42,202 bases of DNA from Chloroflexota bacterium (GTDB lineage Bacteria; Chloroflexota; Dehalococcoidia; DSTF01; RBG-16-68-14): the NCBI GenBank assembly GCA_003228685.1, contig QIFC01000124.1:1-42202 (forward strand), given 5' to 3'. Positions 23,646 through 32,778 of this stretch are shown here, one piece after another. The notes beneath the pieces are model-generated. The model saw nothing but the letters and a program-made list of their open reading frames with translations, had not been told where the DNA came from and did no database searches. Both the position numbers and the translations under genes were made by a program. How positions within the stretch are numbered: position 1 is the first letter of the stretch; every line of letters starts with the position of its first letter.

Positions 23646-24221
23646 CTAGTTGGACTGCGTGAAGCTGACCTGGAGATCCTCGCGGGCCGTCTCTTCCGCC
23701 TCGAAGAAGTCGAACCGCTCGAAGTTGAACATGTTCGCGATGATCACGCTCGGGAACACCTGGATGCGAGTGTTGAAGTCCATCACGTTCCGGTTGTAGA
23801 ACTGCCGCGCGAACGCGATCTTCTCTTCAATATCCGACAACTCCTGCTGCAGCTCCAGGAAGTTCTCGTTGGCGCGCAGTTGCGGGTAGTTCTCAGACAC
23901 CGCGAACAGCGATCGCAGCGCGCCCGTCAGCACGTTGTCGGCCTGCGCGGCCTGCGCCGCGCCCCCGGCCTGCTCGAGCATCGCGCGGGCGCGGGTGACG
24001 TTCTCCAGCACTTCCTTCTCGTGGGCGGCGTAGCCCTTGACCGTCTCCACCAGATTCGGAATCAGGCTCATGCGTCGCTTGAGCTGCACGTCGATGCCGG
24101 ACCATGCCTCACGAGCGCGCACACGGGCGCGCACGAGCCCGTTGTACATCCCGAGCATGGCCAAGGCAGCGATGATCACCACCGCAAGCAAGACGATCAG
24201 GACAATCAGGATCGCTAGCAT
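23646..24221 (-). CDS. LemA family membrane protein
   Basis: 191 residues. An N-terminal membrane helix (about 4-25) is followed by a helical cytoplasm-facing domain with YNGLVRARVRAREAWSGIDVQLKRR and LIPNLVETVKGYAAHEKEVL, the core LemA signature. Function is not established; lemA-htpX co-occur widely and LemA may help HtpX. The ATG has weak ribosome-site signals. It diverges from the P450 gene. Confidence 0.88.
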   Translation of the reverse strand: MLAILIVLIVLLAVVIIAALAMLGMYNGLVRARVRAREAWSGIDVQLKRRMSLIPNLVETVKGYAAHEKEVLENVTRARAMLEQAGGAAQAAQADNVLTGALRSLFAVSENYPQLRANENFLELQQELSDIEEKIAFARQFYNRNVMDFNTRIQVFPSVIIANMFNFERFDFFEAEETAREDLQVSFTQSN

Positions 24222-24286
24222 CAGCAGAAGTGTACCTCATCGCCCTAATTGACAGAAGAATGCCAATCTGGCTGCTATCCTGTTAT

Positions 24287-25495
<1,209 letters not shown>

Positions 25496-25566
25496 GCCCC
25501 TCCACACGAACCTTCCAGCCAGGCTACAGGATTGGCTTGTCCAGTTCCGTGTATACTGCCAGGCGC

Positions 25567-27738
25567 ATGGTGCGAGACCCACCATCAGGCTCTCCTGGCG
25601 AACTGGGCGCAGGAGAGTCGCAACGCTCCTCTCAAGACCGTCTGATGGCGAGACAGGACTGGCTCATCTGCGGCGGGCTAGTCGTGCTGGCGATTCTCGT
25701 GTTCCTCTCGTTTCGGCCTTGGGCGCTCGCGGCCATCGGCGACGTTGCGATCTTCCAGCTCTTTGGCCGTCTCATCGCGGATGGCCAGGTTCCATATCGC
25801 GACTTCTTCGACCACAAGACACCGCTAACGGGCTACGCCAACGCGCTGCCGGCGCTGTTCAGCAAGCTCTTCGGCACGGACCTCATCATCAGCACCCGCG
25901 TGCTCTCACTGGCCGTTGCCACCGCCGCCGCGGTTGGCCTCTATCTTCTGAGCAGGGCGGCGCAGTTTTCGAGGGCCGCAAGCGTCGCGGTTGCAGGGAC
26001 CTATCTCGCATTCGACTTCGCCTCACTGCTGGTCGCGTACGGCCTCGAGGCCAAGGCACTAGCTACCTACGCCGGCATCTTCGCAATGCTGGCAGCGTAC
26101 CGGTCGCGCTGGGCAGTCAGCGGCGCATTCGGCTCGCTGGCCTTCCTGGCGTGGCAGCCCGGCGGTGTCTTTCTCATCGCGGCGGCGGCACGGGCCGTTG
26201 CAAGGAAGGAAGAAGACATCAGCGCGAGCCTCTTGCGCCTGGTCGCGGGATTCGTCGTCCCGGCAGGCCTGCTGGTGGCATACCTCGCCGCGGCCGGCGC
26301 ATTCGACGAGTTTTGGCGCGACACGATCACGTTCAACCAGGGCTACGTAGATCGCCAGTTCGAGTGGGTGCCGCAGATCGGCAATATCGCTGACCGGATC
26401 AGAATTGGATATGCGTCGGAGCGCTGGATCTTCCTCCTCGCGGCTGTCGGCGCAGGTCTCTGGATGCTGCTGGGCTTGTACGGCCTCCGCAAAAACGTCG
26501 TGCCGGATGCGGTGGCCCAGGCCGCACCGGTCGCCGTGATCTCCCTGTTTATACTGCTCTATTCCTACGTGAACTTCACCTCTGAAGTGGACATCATTCC
26601 GTTCCTGCCATGGATCGCGTTCTGGGCCGGTTGGCTCCTCGATCGCGTGACCCGGCAGAGATACGTTCCCGCTGAAGCGCTGGCGGTGCTATGCGCGGCC
26701 GCCCTGCTGGTGTACGGTCACCACGGCTTGTGGGATCGGCTGCCGGACCTGCGTAACGAAGGCGGCCGCTCCGCCGAACAGGCCATCGTCAACGACATCG
26801 AGGAGCGCGCCGGCCTCGTCGACGGCGATAAGATCTATGCCATTGGCCAGCCGTGGTTCTTACTGGCAAGCGGCAGAGACCACGTCGCCGCGCCTTACTA
26901 CTACCCGTGGAGCGGCGTGCTCGACATGGTCCGAGAGCGCGAAGGGTTCTACGAGGCGCTCATTCGCCCAATCCTGGACTCGAGACCGAAGTTGGTTGTG
27001 CTCGGGCCTCAGACGGGAGGGTGGCTCCTCCCATGGGAACGTTCCGAAATTCAGCGCGTTTACGCGGAAACCTTACTGCTGAACTATGACAGGGTGCCTC
27101 CCGCACCCAGAGGCTCGCGGATCACCGTCTCGCGCGCGGCGGACTACTGGATCCTGACCACGGATGAGAACCGCGTCGACTTCACGGAACGCATGCATAG
27201 TGCGGCTACGCTGCCCGCGTTCATCGGAGGCTGGTCGGCGGACGACATGCGCCCGCTGGCCGGAAGCCCTGAGCTGGTCCGCCAGCCCGCCTCCGGCGTG
27301 TTTAGGGAGACGTCTGCATGGGCGCTAGCTGGGCGTAGCGGCGTTGAGGCGATCGGTGGCGTTGTGATGCGAATACCAGACGACATCAACCCTAAAGATC
27401 GCAAGCTCTACGTAGAGGTGATCGTCGCCCTCGCCGAAGACGGCGGCACAGCGGATCGTATCGCTCTGGAGCTCCAGCTCGAGCGAGCCACCCCGGCTAA
27501 TGCAGAGCAAGGGGGCGAGCCTCGTGAGACGTTTGCTGCTAGAGGCGCACGGGACGTAAGCAACAGGAGTTCCGGTGACCTGGCCATCGTCACGCTGGTG
27601 GCGAGCTTCGACGCGCTGCCGGGCGAACAAGTCGTACTGACCATCGAGCGCGACGGCGGCGATCCGCGGGACACCTATCAGCATGACCTGCGCGTACTCG
27701 GCCTGACTGTCTCCTACCGGCCTATCAGGACACCTTGA
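25567..27738 (+). CDS. Polytopic membrane glycosyltransferase (ArnT/PMT-like, GT-C fold)
   Basis: 723 residues from the ATG at 25567, the start about nine bases after TATACT (25552-25557); a later ATG at 25645 is the alternative. About ten membrane helices cover residues 30-400. Just after the first helix lies DGQVPYRDFFDHKTPLTG, the acidic/H-K loop of lipid-linked-sugar transferases (GT39/GT83 type), which glycosylate proteins or lipids from polyprenyl-phosphate sugars. A soluble domain follows (about 420-720). The acceptor is unknown. A promoter so close to the ATG suggests leaderless or near-leaderless translation. Confidence 0.78.
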   Translation: MVRDPPSGSPGELGAGESQRSSQDRLMARQDWLICGGLVVLAILVFLSFRPWALAAIGDVAIFQLFGRLIADGQVPYRDFFDHKTPLTGYANALPALFSKLFGTDLIISTRVLSLAVATAAAVGLYLLSRAAQFSRAASVAVAGTYLAFDFASLLVAYGLEAKALATYAGIFAMLAAYRSRWAVSGAFGSLAFLAWQPGGVFLIAAAARAVARKEEDISASLLRLVAGFVVPAGLLVAYLAAAGAFDEFWRDTITFNQGYVDRQFEWVPQIGNIADRIRIGYASERWIFLLAAVGAGLWMLLGLYGLRKNVVPDAVAQAAPVAVISLFILLYSYVNFTSEVDIIPFLPWIAFWAGWLLDRVTRQRYVPAEALAVLCAAALLVYGHHGLWDRLPDLRNEGGRSAEQAIVNDIEERAGLVDGDKIYAIGQPWFLLASGRDHVAAPYYYPWSGVLDMVREREGFYEALIRPILDSRPKLVVLGPQTGGWLLPWERSEIQRVYAETLLLNYDRVPPAPRGSRITVSRAADYWILTTDENRVDFTERMHSAATLPAFIGGWSADDMRPLAGSPELVRQPASGVFRETSAWALAGRSGVEAIGGVVMRIPDDINPKDRKLYVEVIVALAEDGGTADRIALELQLERATPANAEQGGEPRETFAARGARDVSNRSSGDLAIVTLVASFDALPGEQVVLTIERDGGDPRDTYQHDLRVLGLTVSYRPIRTP

Positions 27739-27826
27739 CTAGCCATGTGTGTGGTGCTGGGCTCACTGTACTACTACCAAGGTTCGCGGGCGCCTTGCCG
27801 GCCTCAAGACAAGGCTGGGGTCTCGA

Positions 27827-27979
27827 TCACGAAGATGCAGACCGCCGCCTGGCTACACGAATTACGCCGCCCAGAGCCATGACGGCCACGGCCGCGATGC
27901 CAGCGAGGATGGCGATATTGCGACCAGACCAGAATGTGGATCCTTGCTCAAGGAAGCGAATGTGTCGTATCTCGCCTGT
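27827..27979 (-). pseudogene. In-frame C-terminal anchor remnant of the propeller dehydrogenase
   Basis: In the same frame and directly beyond the TAA (27980-27982) of the dehydrogenase, 50 codons read T-G-E-I-R-H-I-R-F-L..., then a probable membrane helix (NIAILAGIAAVAVMALGGVI) and RVARRRSASS, ending in TGA at 27827-27829. GEIRHIRF suits the last strand of a six-bladed propeller. So the parent gene seems to have had a membrane-anchored C-terminus now split off by a stop. TAA is not a known Sec or Pyl codon, so this looks like a disabled segment. Confidence 0.6.
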
Positions 27980-29119
27980 TTAGAACTCCCTGTCCCCGCC
28001 CCCCTGGAACGAGAGGTAGTACACGTCGCCATCTGGTCCTATCTCCAAGTCGGTTGGAGCGCCGGCATCGGAAAGTAGTTCCGTCGCGTTCTCGGAAGCC
28101 AGCAGGCCTTCGTCATCCAGCTTCAGGACATTGATCGAACTGCGCACCCAGTCACCGAAAAAGAGTGCGCCCTTCAGTTCATCTGGATAGTTCGAGCCCT
28201 CGTAGAAGACCCCTGCGATGATGGCTCCTGCAGGCGAAACCGAGTAGCTGTACAGCGGCTGGGCGGTCGTGATGGCGTTGGCGTAGAAGTCTTGGCAGAA
28301 TGCCAGCTCGCTGTTTTCCGGATGAGGGCTCTCCCCCTCATAGCAAGGCCAGCCGAAGTTCAGTCCCGCGGCGGCCACGTCAATCTCATCCCAATACTCC
28401 GATCCTACGTCGCCGACATATGGAAGACCAGTCTTCGGATGGATGCCCATCCGGAATGGTTGGCGAAAGCCATACGCCCAGATCTTGGAGCGATTGTCCG
28501 TAGGGTCACCAGTGTAGAACGGGTTGTCGGCCAGCCCGTTTCCGTCGGTGTCCAGCCTAAGAAGTTTTCCGGCCAGACTATCTAGGTCTTGGGCGCGCGG
28601 CATCAACTCGTCCGGGTTGACAGTGCCGAACGCGGCGTCACCGGTTGCCAAGAAGAGGTTGCCGTCGGGCGCGAACCGCAGCGCCCCTCCTAGATGGCTA
28701 GGCCCGTCCGCGGGGATGCAATCCGCGCCAGCGGCGAGGTGCCGGCATGCGGGCTGAAGGGGGCCGCCTACGTCCGCGCCAAGTAGGACAACCTCGCTCT
28801 CCCGAAGAGCTGCGTCACCATCCGCGGCGACACGAATCAGCCGCCCTGTCTTCAGCCCTTTCAAATTGTCAGGATTGTTCTCAAATGTGTAGTAGAGATA
28901 CACGTAAGGCTTCGTCTCGAAGCTCGGATCGAGCGCTAGCCCGATCAAGCCTCGCTCGTAGAACTGATTCACCGGAATACTGATGAAGGGCTCTGGCAGG
29001 AGCGCGCCATCCTTGACGATGAAGACATCGCCCGCGAGTGTAGCGACGAAGATACGCCCATCTGGTGCAAACGCGAAGTCCGTAGGCAGAGGTATGTCTT
29101 GGACTATCGGCTCACTCAC
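27980..29119 (-). CDS. PQQ-type sugar dehydrogenase/sorbosone dehydrogenase-like beta-propeller (possibly truncated)
   Basis: 379 residues from GTG at 29119. LPTDFAFAPDGRIFVATLAGDVFIV, ERGLIGLALDPSFETKPYVYLYYT and KIWAYGFRQPFRMGIHPKTGLPYVGDVG are blades of the GSDH/sorbosone-dehydrogenase propeller, which oxidises sugars with PQQ; PQQ ligands cannot be confirmed. In-frame codons continue upstream of the start (SFASQLDVSLNGFVSEPIV), which also resemble the family, but no ATG or clear signal peptide is found before a TGA. The export signal seems lost, and a TAA splits off the C-terminal anchor. Probably decaying or re-engineered; the central propeller is intact. Confidence 0.65.
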   Translation of the reverse strand: MSEPIVQDIPLPTDFAFAPDGRIFVATLAGDVFIVKDGALLPEPFISIPVNQFYERGLIGLALDPSFETKPYVYLYYTFENNPDNLKGLKTGRLIRVAADGDAALRESEVVLLGADVGGPLQPACRHLAAGADCIPADGPSHLGGALRFAPDGNLFLATGDAAFGTVNPDELMPRAQDLDSLAGKLLRLDTDGNGLADNPFYTGDPTDNRSKIWAYGFRQPFRMGIHPKTGLPYVGDVGSEYWDEIDVAAAGLNFGWPCYEGESPHPENSELAFCQDFYANAITTAQPLYSYSVSPAGAIIAGVFYEGSNYPDELKGALFFGDWVRSSINVLKLDDEGLLASENATELLSDAGAPTDLEIGPDGDVYYLSFQGGGDREF

Positions 29120-29438
29120 GAACCCGTTCAGGCTGACGTCAAGTTGAGATGCGAAACTTAAAAGGAGCCTGAGGACCCGAGGTCAAGCCCACAATTCGTA
29201 GCCGCGTTGGACGAAAGCTCCGTGCCTGCTTAAGAATCGCCACTAGAATACCTAACACTCGCAATGCTAGCTCTCCCGCGACGCGTCATGATGAGAGCCT
29301 ACCCCCCAAGGAGGCCGAGCGGCACGTTTTGCCCTCGGCCTCCAGTTTATCTGGGCTCATCCGGCTATGAAGAGGCACACCTGCCGGTAAACCTCTGACC
29401 AGCAAGGTGTGTTCCTGAGCCTTGGGAGCGTCGAAAAC
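29120..29438. other. Intergenic stretch upstream of the propeller gene
   Basis: About 320 bases. It holds minus-strand coding-like sequence continuous with the dehydrogenase for about 20 codons (to a TGA), the hairpin at 29310-29343, and otherwise nothing I recognise. Confidence 0.5.
29310..29343. repeat. Perfect hairpin
   Basis: GGAGGCCGAG (29310-29319) pairs with CTCGGCCTCC (29334-29343), ten perfect pairs around a 14-base loop. It lies 95 bases past the small membrane-protein stop. No T-run follows on the minus strand, though the plus-strand side ends AGTTTAT. Confidence 0.5.
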
Positions 29439-29642
29439 CTAGGTCGCGGCCTCGCTGGCGACCGCGTCTGAGGCGGGGCTCTCGATATCGAGTTGTCCGT
29501 TGCCTGCGGAGGCGTCTTCGGCGTTCGTCGTCTCGTGAAGCGTCTCTTCGCTCTCGACGGAACCTCCGTTCCCCTTCAGCAGCCGGCTCGCGACAAAGCA
29601 GCCGACAGCGATCAGTGCGACCAGCAAGATTATTTTCTTCAT
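29439..29642 (-). CDS. Small single-pass membrane protein
   Basis: 67 residues with a strong AAGGAGG before the ATG. One N-terminal membrane helix (about 4-20; IILLVALIAVGCFVASRLL) then a polar, acidic Ser/Glu/Ala tail. No family recognised. It may be an exported or membrane-anchored peptide. Confidence 0.6.
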   Translation of the reverse strand: MKKIILLVALIAVGCFVASRLLKGNGGSVESEETLHETTNAEDASAGNGQLDIESPASDAVASEAAT

Positions 29643-29772
29643 CTCATACCTCCTTGTACGCGCTGTGGATTAGTGAGGCGTTCTTCCATCCTCACAGGAC
29701 TATCATACACCCGTCGGTAACGCTTGTCACCACAGTGTACTCGTGGCACTCAAGCGGCCATACGGCGCTCCG

Positions 29773-30630
29773 CTAATGGAGCGGGGCCAGCAGCGGCCCA
29801 TCACTCATGCGAATCGCCGCGGCTACGCCAACTCCGCCCTGCGCAAACTCCCAGGTTACGTAGCGAGAGTCATGCCGGATTACCTCATCCCACAACCGTC
29901 CAAGGTGGGGAGCCAAGAAAATGTCATCGGAGATCAGAATCCCGCCGACCTTCAAACGGGGAAGCACCGCAGCCAGATCGGATGACCAGCCGAGCGTCGA
30001 TTTGTCGCCGTCGATCGTGATGAGATCAAAGTAGAGCTGTGGATGATCGCGAAGGAACGCCGGCACCGCCTTGCGGCTGTCACCCTGAACCAGCTCAACA
30101 TCGCCAGTATGGCTTACCGCCTGGAGCTGCTCGCGGACGAACTCAGGGCCGGGATTGGCCACGCCGTCGTATTCGTCGGTCCACAAATCAAATCCATAGA
30201 TTGCGCAAGTTGGAGATACAGCGCCGACGATTGCGGTGCTGCGCCCGTTTCGCACGCCAATCTCCAAGTACGTGCGCAGCGGACTGAGCGTGCCTGCGGC
30301 CCAGAGCGTTGTCAGTAAGTCCGCGTACCGCCAGTGTCGTCCGAACCGTTCCCGCGCCGCGCGATAGTACGTCTGCACTCCCGCGACTTCATCCGTCTGC
30401 GTCAGGCGAGCCAGCGCGCGCTCGACGTCCGGCATCGCTTCTTGGGCGGCCGCGCCCAACGTGGCTGGATTCGGAGGCAGAAAGATATCAAGCGGCCCCA
30501 TGCCATCAATCGTGGGCGTGTGTTCGGTGTAGTTGGGGAGGGGAAACGACCGGCTCCACTCCCAGCGCCGTCGCGCACGATATGAAAGAGGCAAGCCGTT
30601 GAAGAGGCGCCTAAGTATGAACTGAACCAC
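29773..30630 (-). CDS. Class I SAM-dependent methyltransferase (Methyltransf_24-like)
   Basis: 285 residues. Motif I is TYLEIGVRNGRSTAIVG (about residue 120), then YGFDLW, then LVQGDSRKAVPAFL, then FDLITIDGDKSTLGWSSDL, a pattern found in CmcI-like or sugar- and antibiotic-modifying methyltransferases. The N-terminal 60 residues resemble a membrane-binding or adaptor segment (RRLFNGLPLSYRARRRW). Start is GTG at 30630 with only GGGG nearby; an ATG alternative is not apparent. Substrate unknown; the gene stands alone. Confidence 0.75.
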   Translation of the reverse strand: MVQFILRRLFNGLPLSYRARRRWEWSRSFPLPNYTEHTPTIDGMGPLDIFLPPNPATLGAAAQEAMPDVERALARLTQTDEVAGVQTYYRAARERFGRHWRYADLLTTLWAAGTLSPLRTYLEIGVRNGRSTAIVGAVSPTCAIYGFDLWTDEYDGVANPGPEFVREQLQAVSHTGDVELVQGDSRKAVPAFLRDHPQLYFDLITIDGDKSTLGWSSDLAAVLPRLKVGGILISDDIFLAPHLGRLWDEVIRHDSRYVTWEFAQGGVGVAAAIRMSDGPLLAPLH

Positions 30631-30783
30631 GTGCAGGATTCCCCGTCAGAGCCAGACCATCAAACCTAGCCGAGCATACCAGCATGTTGACACTCGTCGC
30701 AGCGTACCCTAGCAGGGACCTCCACACGCGGTCAAGAAGCCCTAAGCAATGTAGTCGCCACAGGCGCTGGGCGGGCCGTCGCT

Positions 30784-31011
30784 TCAAGTAGGCAGTTGTA
30801 GCCGCACGACCAGCACCGGCGGGATCTGCGTGTAGCTACGCCAGCCCAGATTGCGATTCGATCTCGCTCCTGCCGGAAACGCCGGTTCCTCGATACCATC
30901 CATGACGAAGCCTGCCGCGAAGCACGCGCCCAGCAGTACGTGCAGCGGACGATGGAAGTAGACATGTGGCTCCGGCTGCCCCACGATGCCGATGCCATGG
31001 TACTGCACCAA
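30784..31011 (-). pseudogene. C-terminal remnant of a SAM-dependent methyltransferase
   Basis: The 75-codon frame reads ...GIGIVGQPEPHVYFHRPL, then HVLLGACFAAGFVMDGIEEP, then SYTQIPPVLVVRLQ. This closely resembles the C-terminal end of class I methyltransferases in this phylum, which close with a HRPL...GFVLDGLEEP block. The SAM-binding N-terminal two thirds are missing and no suitable start is present, so it is probably a decaying fragment. The rest of the 30631-31047 gap shows nothing else I recognise. Confidence 0.55.
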
Positions 31012-31047
31012 GCCAGCCCGCCCTCAACTCGTACTCCAAAACCCCAA

Positions 31048-31076
31048 TTGACACCCTTGCACACCCATGCTACATT
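31048..31076 (+). promoter_or_regulatory. Promoter of the thrC operon
   Basis: TTGACA (31048-31053), exactly 17 bases, then TACATT (31071-31076; four of six). Transcription would start near 31083, leaving a leader of about 150 bases before the thrC ATG. Confidence 0.6.
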
Positions 31077-31106
31077 CCAAGACCTAGGGAGTTATTGTTT
31101 ACTAAC

Positions 31107-31187
31107 ATGACCGCACACTCGATGACGATGCCCACGCCCTGCGGTGGCCCCAGCTTCTCTGGGGTACACTCGGGGCGCCTCTCATAA
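31107..31187 (+). CDS. Possible 26-codon leader reading frame before thrC
   Basis: Reads M-T-A-H-S-M-T-M-P-T-P-C-G-G-..., ending TAA. Three Thr codons lie in the first ten, which could sense threonyl-tRNA. The mRNA has GCCCCAG-CTTCT-CTGGGG and then CCCC-CTCTCT-GGGG next to the thrC ribosome site; both share the 3' arm CTCTGGGGTA (31157-31166 and 31209-31218), so they could swap partners. No T-run terminator is seen, so control of ribosome access is more likely than termination. No Shine-Dalgarno precedes the ATG. Weak evidence overall. Confidence 0.3.
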   Translation: MTAHSMTMPTPCGGPSFSGVHSGRLS

Positions 31188-31229
31188 CCCAACAACATCC
31201 CCCTCTCTGGGGTAGGAGGTATCGTCATT

Positions 31230-32486
31230 ATGTCTTTTGCTAGCGCTTTACGTTGCCGGGAATGCAAGCGGGAGTACCCGCTAGAGCCAACCTACGTCTG
31301 TGAATTCTGCTTCGGTCCATTAGAGGTCGTCTACGACCACGACGGCATGCGTGAGGCCGTCTCTCGCGAGAGCATCGAACGCGGGCCCACGTCCATGTGG
31401 CGCTACGCCGGCCTGCTCCCCTGCGATGCCGACAATGCCGTCGATATCCAGGCTGGCTTCACGCCGCTGATCAAGGCTGACCGGCTCGGCAAGGAGTTGG
31501 GCATCGACGAACTCTATCTAAAGAACGACTGCGCGAACCCGACTTGGTCGTTCAAGGACCGCGTCGTCACCGTCGCCGCCACGAAGGCCCGCGAGTTCGG
31601 CTTCGAGACGCTCGCCTGCGCATCCACTGGCAACCTCGCGAACAGCGTCGCCGCCCACGCGGCCAGCGCCGGGCTGGACGCAATCGTCTTCATCCCCAGC
31701 GACCTCGAACAGGGCAAGATCGTCGGCTCCGCCATCTACAACCCCACGCTCGTGGCCGTCAACGGCAACTACGACGACGTCAACCGCCTCTGCTCGGAGC
31801 TGGCCGGCAAATATCCCTGGGCCTTCGTCAACGTCAACATGCGCCCCTACTACGCGGAGGGCAGCAAGACGCTCGGCTACGAGGTCGCCGAGCAGCTCGG
31901 CTGGCGCGCGCCGGACCACTGCGTCGCGCCCATGGCCTCCGGCTCGCTCTATGTGAAGATCCACAAGGGTCTGCAGGAACTTGCCAGCCTCGGCCTGATC
32001 GACAACGTCCACACGAGGATGTCCGGTGCGCAAGCCTTGGGCTGCTCACCTATCGTGACCGCGTTCGAGGAAGGCACGAAGAACGTCCTGCCCGTCCGCC
32101 CCAGCACGATCGCGAAATCGCTCGCCATCGGCAACCCGGCCGACGGCTTCTACGCCCTCGGCGTCATGGAGGAGACAAACGGACATGCCGTTTCAGCCAC
32201 CGACGACGAGATCATAGAGGGCATGAAACTCCTCGCGAGAACGGAAGGTATCTTCGCCGAGACCGCCGGCGGTGTGGTGGTGGCAGGCCTCAAGAAGCTC
32301 GCGGCGGCCGGCGGCATCCGCAGAGACGAATTGACGGTGGCGTTCATCACCGGCGCGGGCCTCAAGACGCAGGAAGCCGTAAAGGATACACTAGAGCCGC
32401 CGCTCCAGGTGGAGCCGAATATCACCGCGTTCGAGGAAGCGCTGGGCGAACGGCGTTTAGCTGGCGTCCAGACTGCCAACGCGTGA
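31230..32486 (+). CDS. thrC: Threonine synthase
   Basis: 418 residues. An N-terminal zinc ribbon with C9, C12, C24 and C27 (CREC...CEFC) is followed by the PLP-enzyme core; the Schiff-base lysine is K109 in CANPTWSFKDR. The SGSLYVK and FITGAGLKTQ motifs are also present. It makes threonine from O-phosphohomoserine. AGGAGG lies ten bases before the ATG. It is followed at 19 bases by a NIL-domain gene and, after an inserted DUF2130 gene, a MoaD-like sulfur carrier, so it may belong to a sulfur-carrier linked pathway in which O-phosphohomoserine is the shared substrate. Confidence 0.9.
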   Translation: MSFASALRCRECKREYPLEPTYVCEFCFGPLEVVYDHDGMREAVSRESIERGPTSMWRYAGLLPCDADNAVDIQAGFTPLIKADRLGKELGIDELYLKNDCANPTWSFKDRVVTVAATKAREFGFETLACASTGNLANSVAAHAASAGLDAIVFIPSDLEQGKIVGSAIYNPTLVAVNGNYDDVNRLCSELAGKYPWAFVNVNMRPYYAEGSKTLGYEVAEQLGWRAPDHCVAPMASGSLYVKIHKGLQELASLGLIDNVHTRMSGAQALGCSPIVTAFEEGTKNVLPVRPSTIAKSLAIGNPADGFYALGVMEETNGHAVSATDDEIIEGMKLLARTEGIFAETAGGVVVAGLKKLAAAGGIRRDELTVAFITGAGLKTQEAVKDTLEPPLQVEPNITAFEEALGERRLAGVQTANA

Positions 32487-32505
32487 GATTACAGGAGGAG
32501 CCGAG

Positions 32506-32748
32506 ATGACGACGCACCGAGTGAAGCTGACCTTCCTTCAACAGCTCATCACGCTGCCCATCATCTACGAGCTGGGCAAGGAGTTCAACGTGGTCACGAA
32601 CATCCGCAGGGCGGACGTGACCCAAGAACATGGCTGGGTCGTGCTGGAGCTGGAAGGCGACATGGACGAAATCGAGCGGGGGTTGGACTGGGTCGCGGCA
32701 AAAGGCGTGCGCGTTGACCCCGTCACCGGCGACATCGTCGAAGGGTAG
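32506..32748 (+). CDS. NIL-domain protein
   Basis: 80 residues, essentially one NIL domain (ferredoxin-like fold; RVKLTFLQQLITLPIIYELGKEFNVVTNI, then VVLELEGDMDEIERGLDWVAAKGVRVDPV). NIL domains occur at the end of MetN methionine-transporter ATPases and as stand-alone proteins near sulfur-amino-acid genes, where they bind sulfur amino acids or iron-sulfur. AGGAGG precedes the ATG; it is the second gene of the thrC operon. Confidence 0.85.
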   Translation: MTTHRVKLTFLQQLITLPIIYELGKEFNVVTNIRRADVTQEHGWVVLELEGDMDEIERGLDWVAAKGVRVDPVTGDIVEG

Positions 32749-32778
32749 CGACTTGAACTGTAGTGAAAGGAGTTGATG

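Noticed and set aside
27980-27982. Stop-codon read-through (Sec or Pyl) to reach the dehydrogenase anchor
   Set aside because: The codon is TAA, not TGA or TAG, and no SECIS-like hairpin follows; truncation is the simpler reading.
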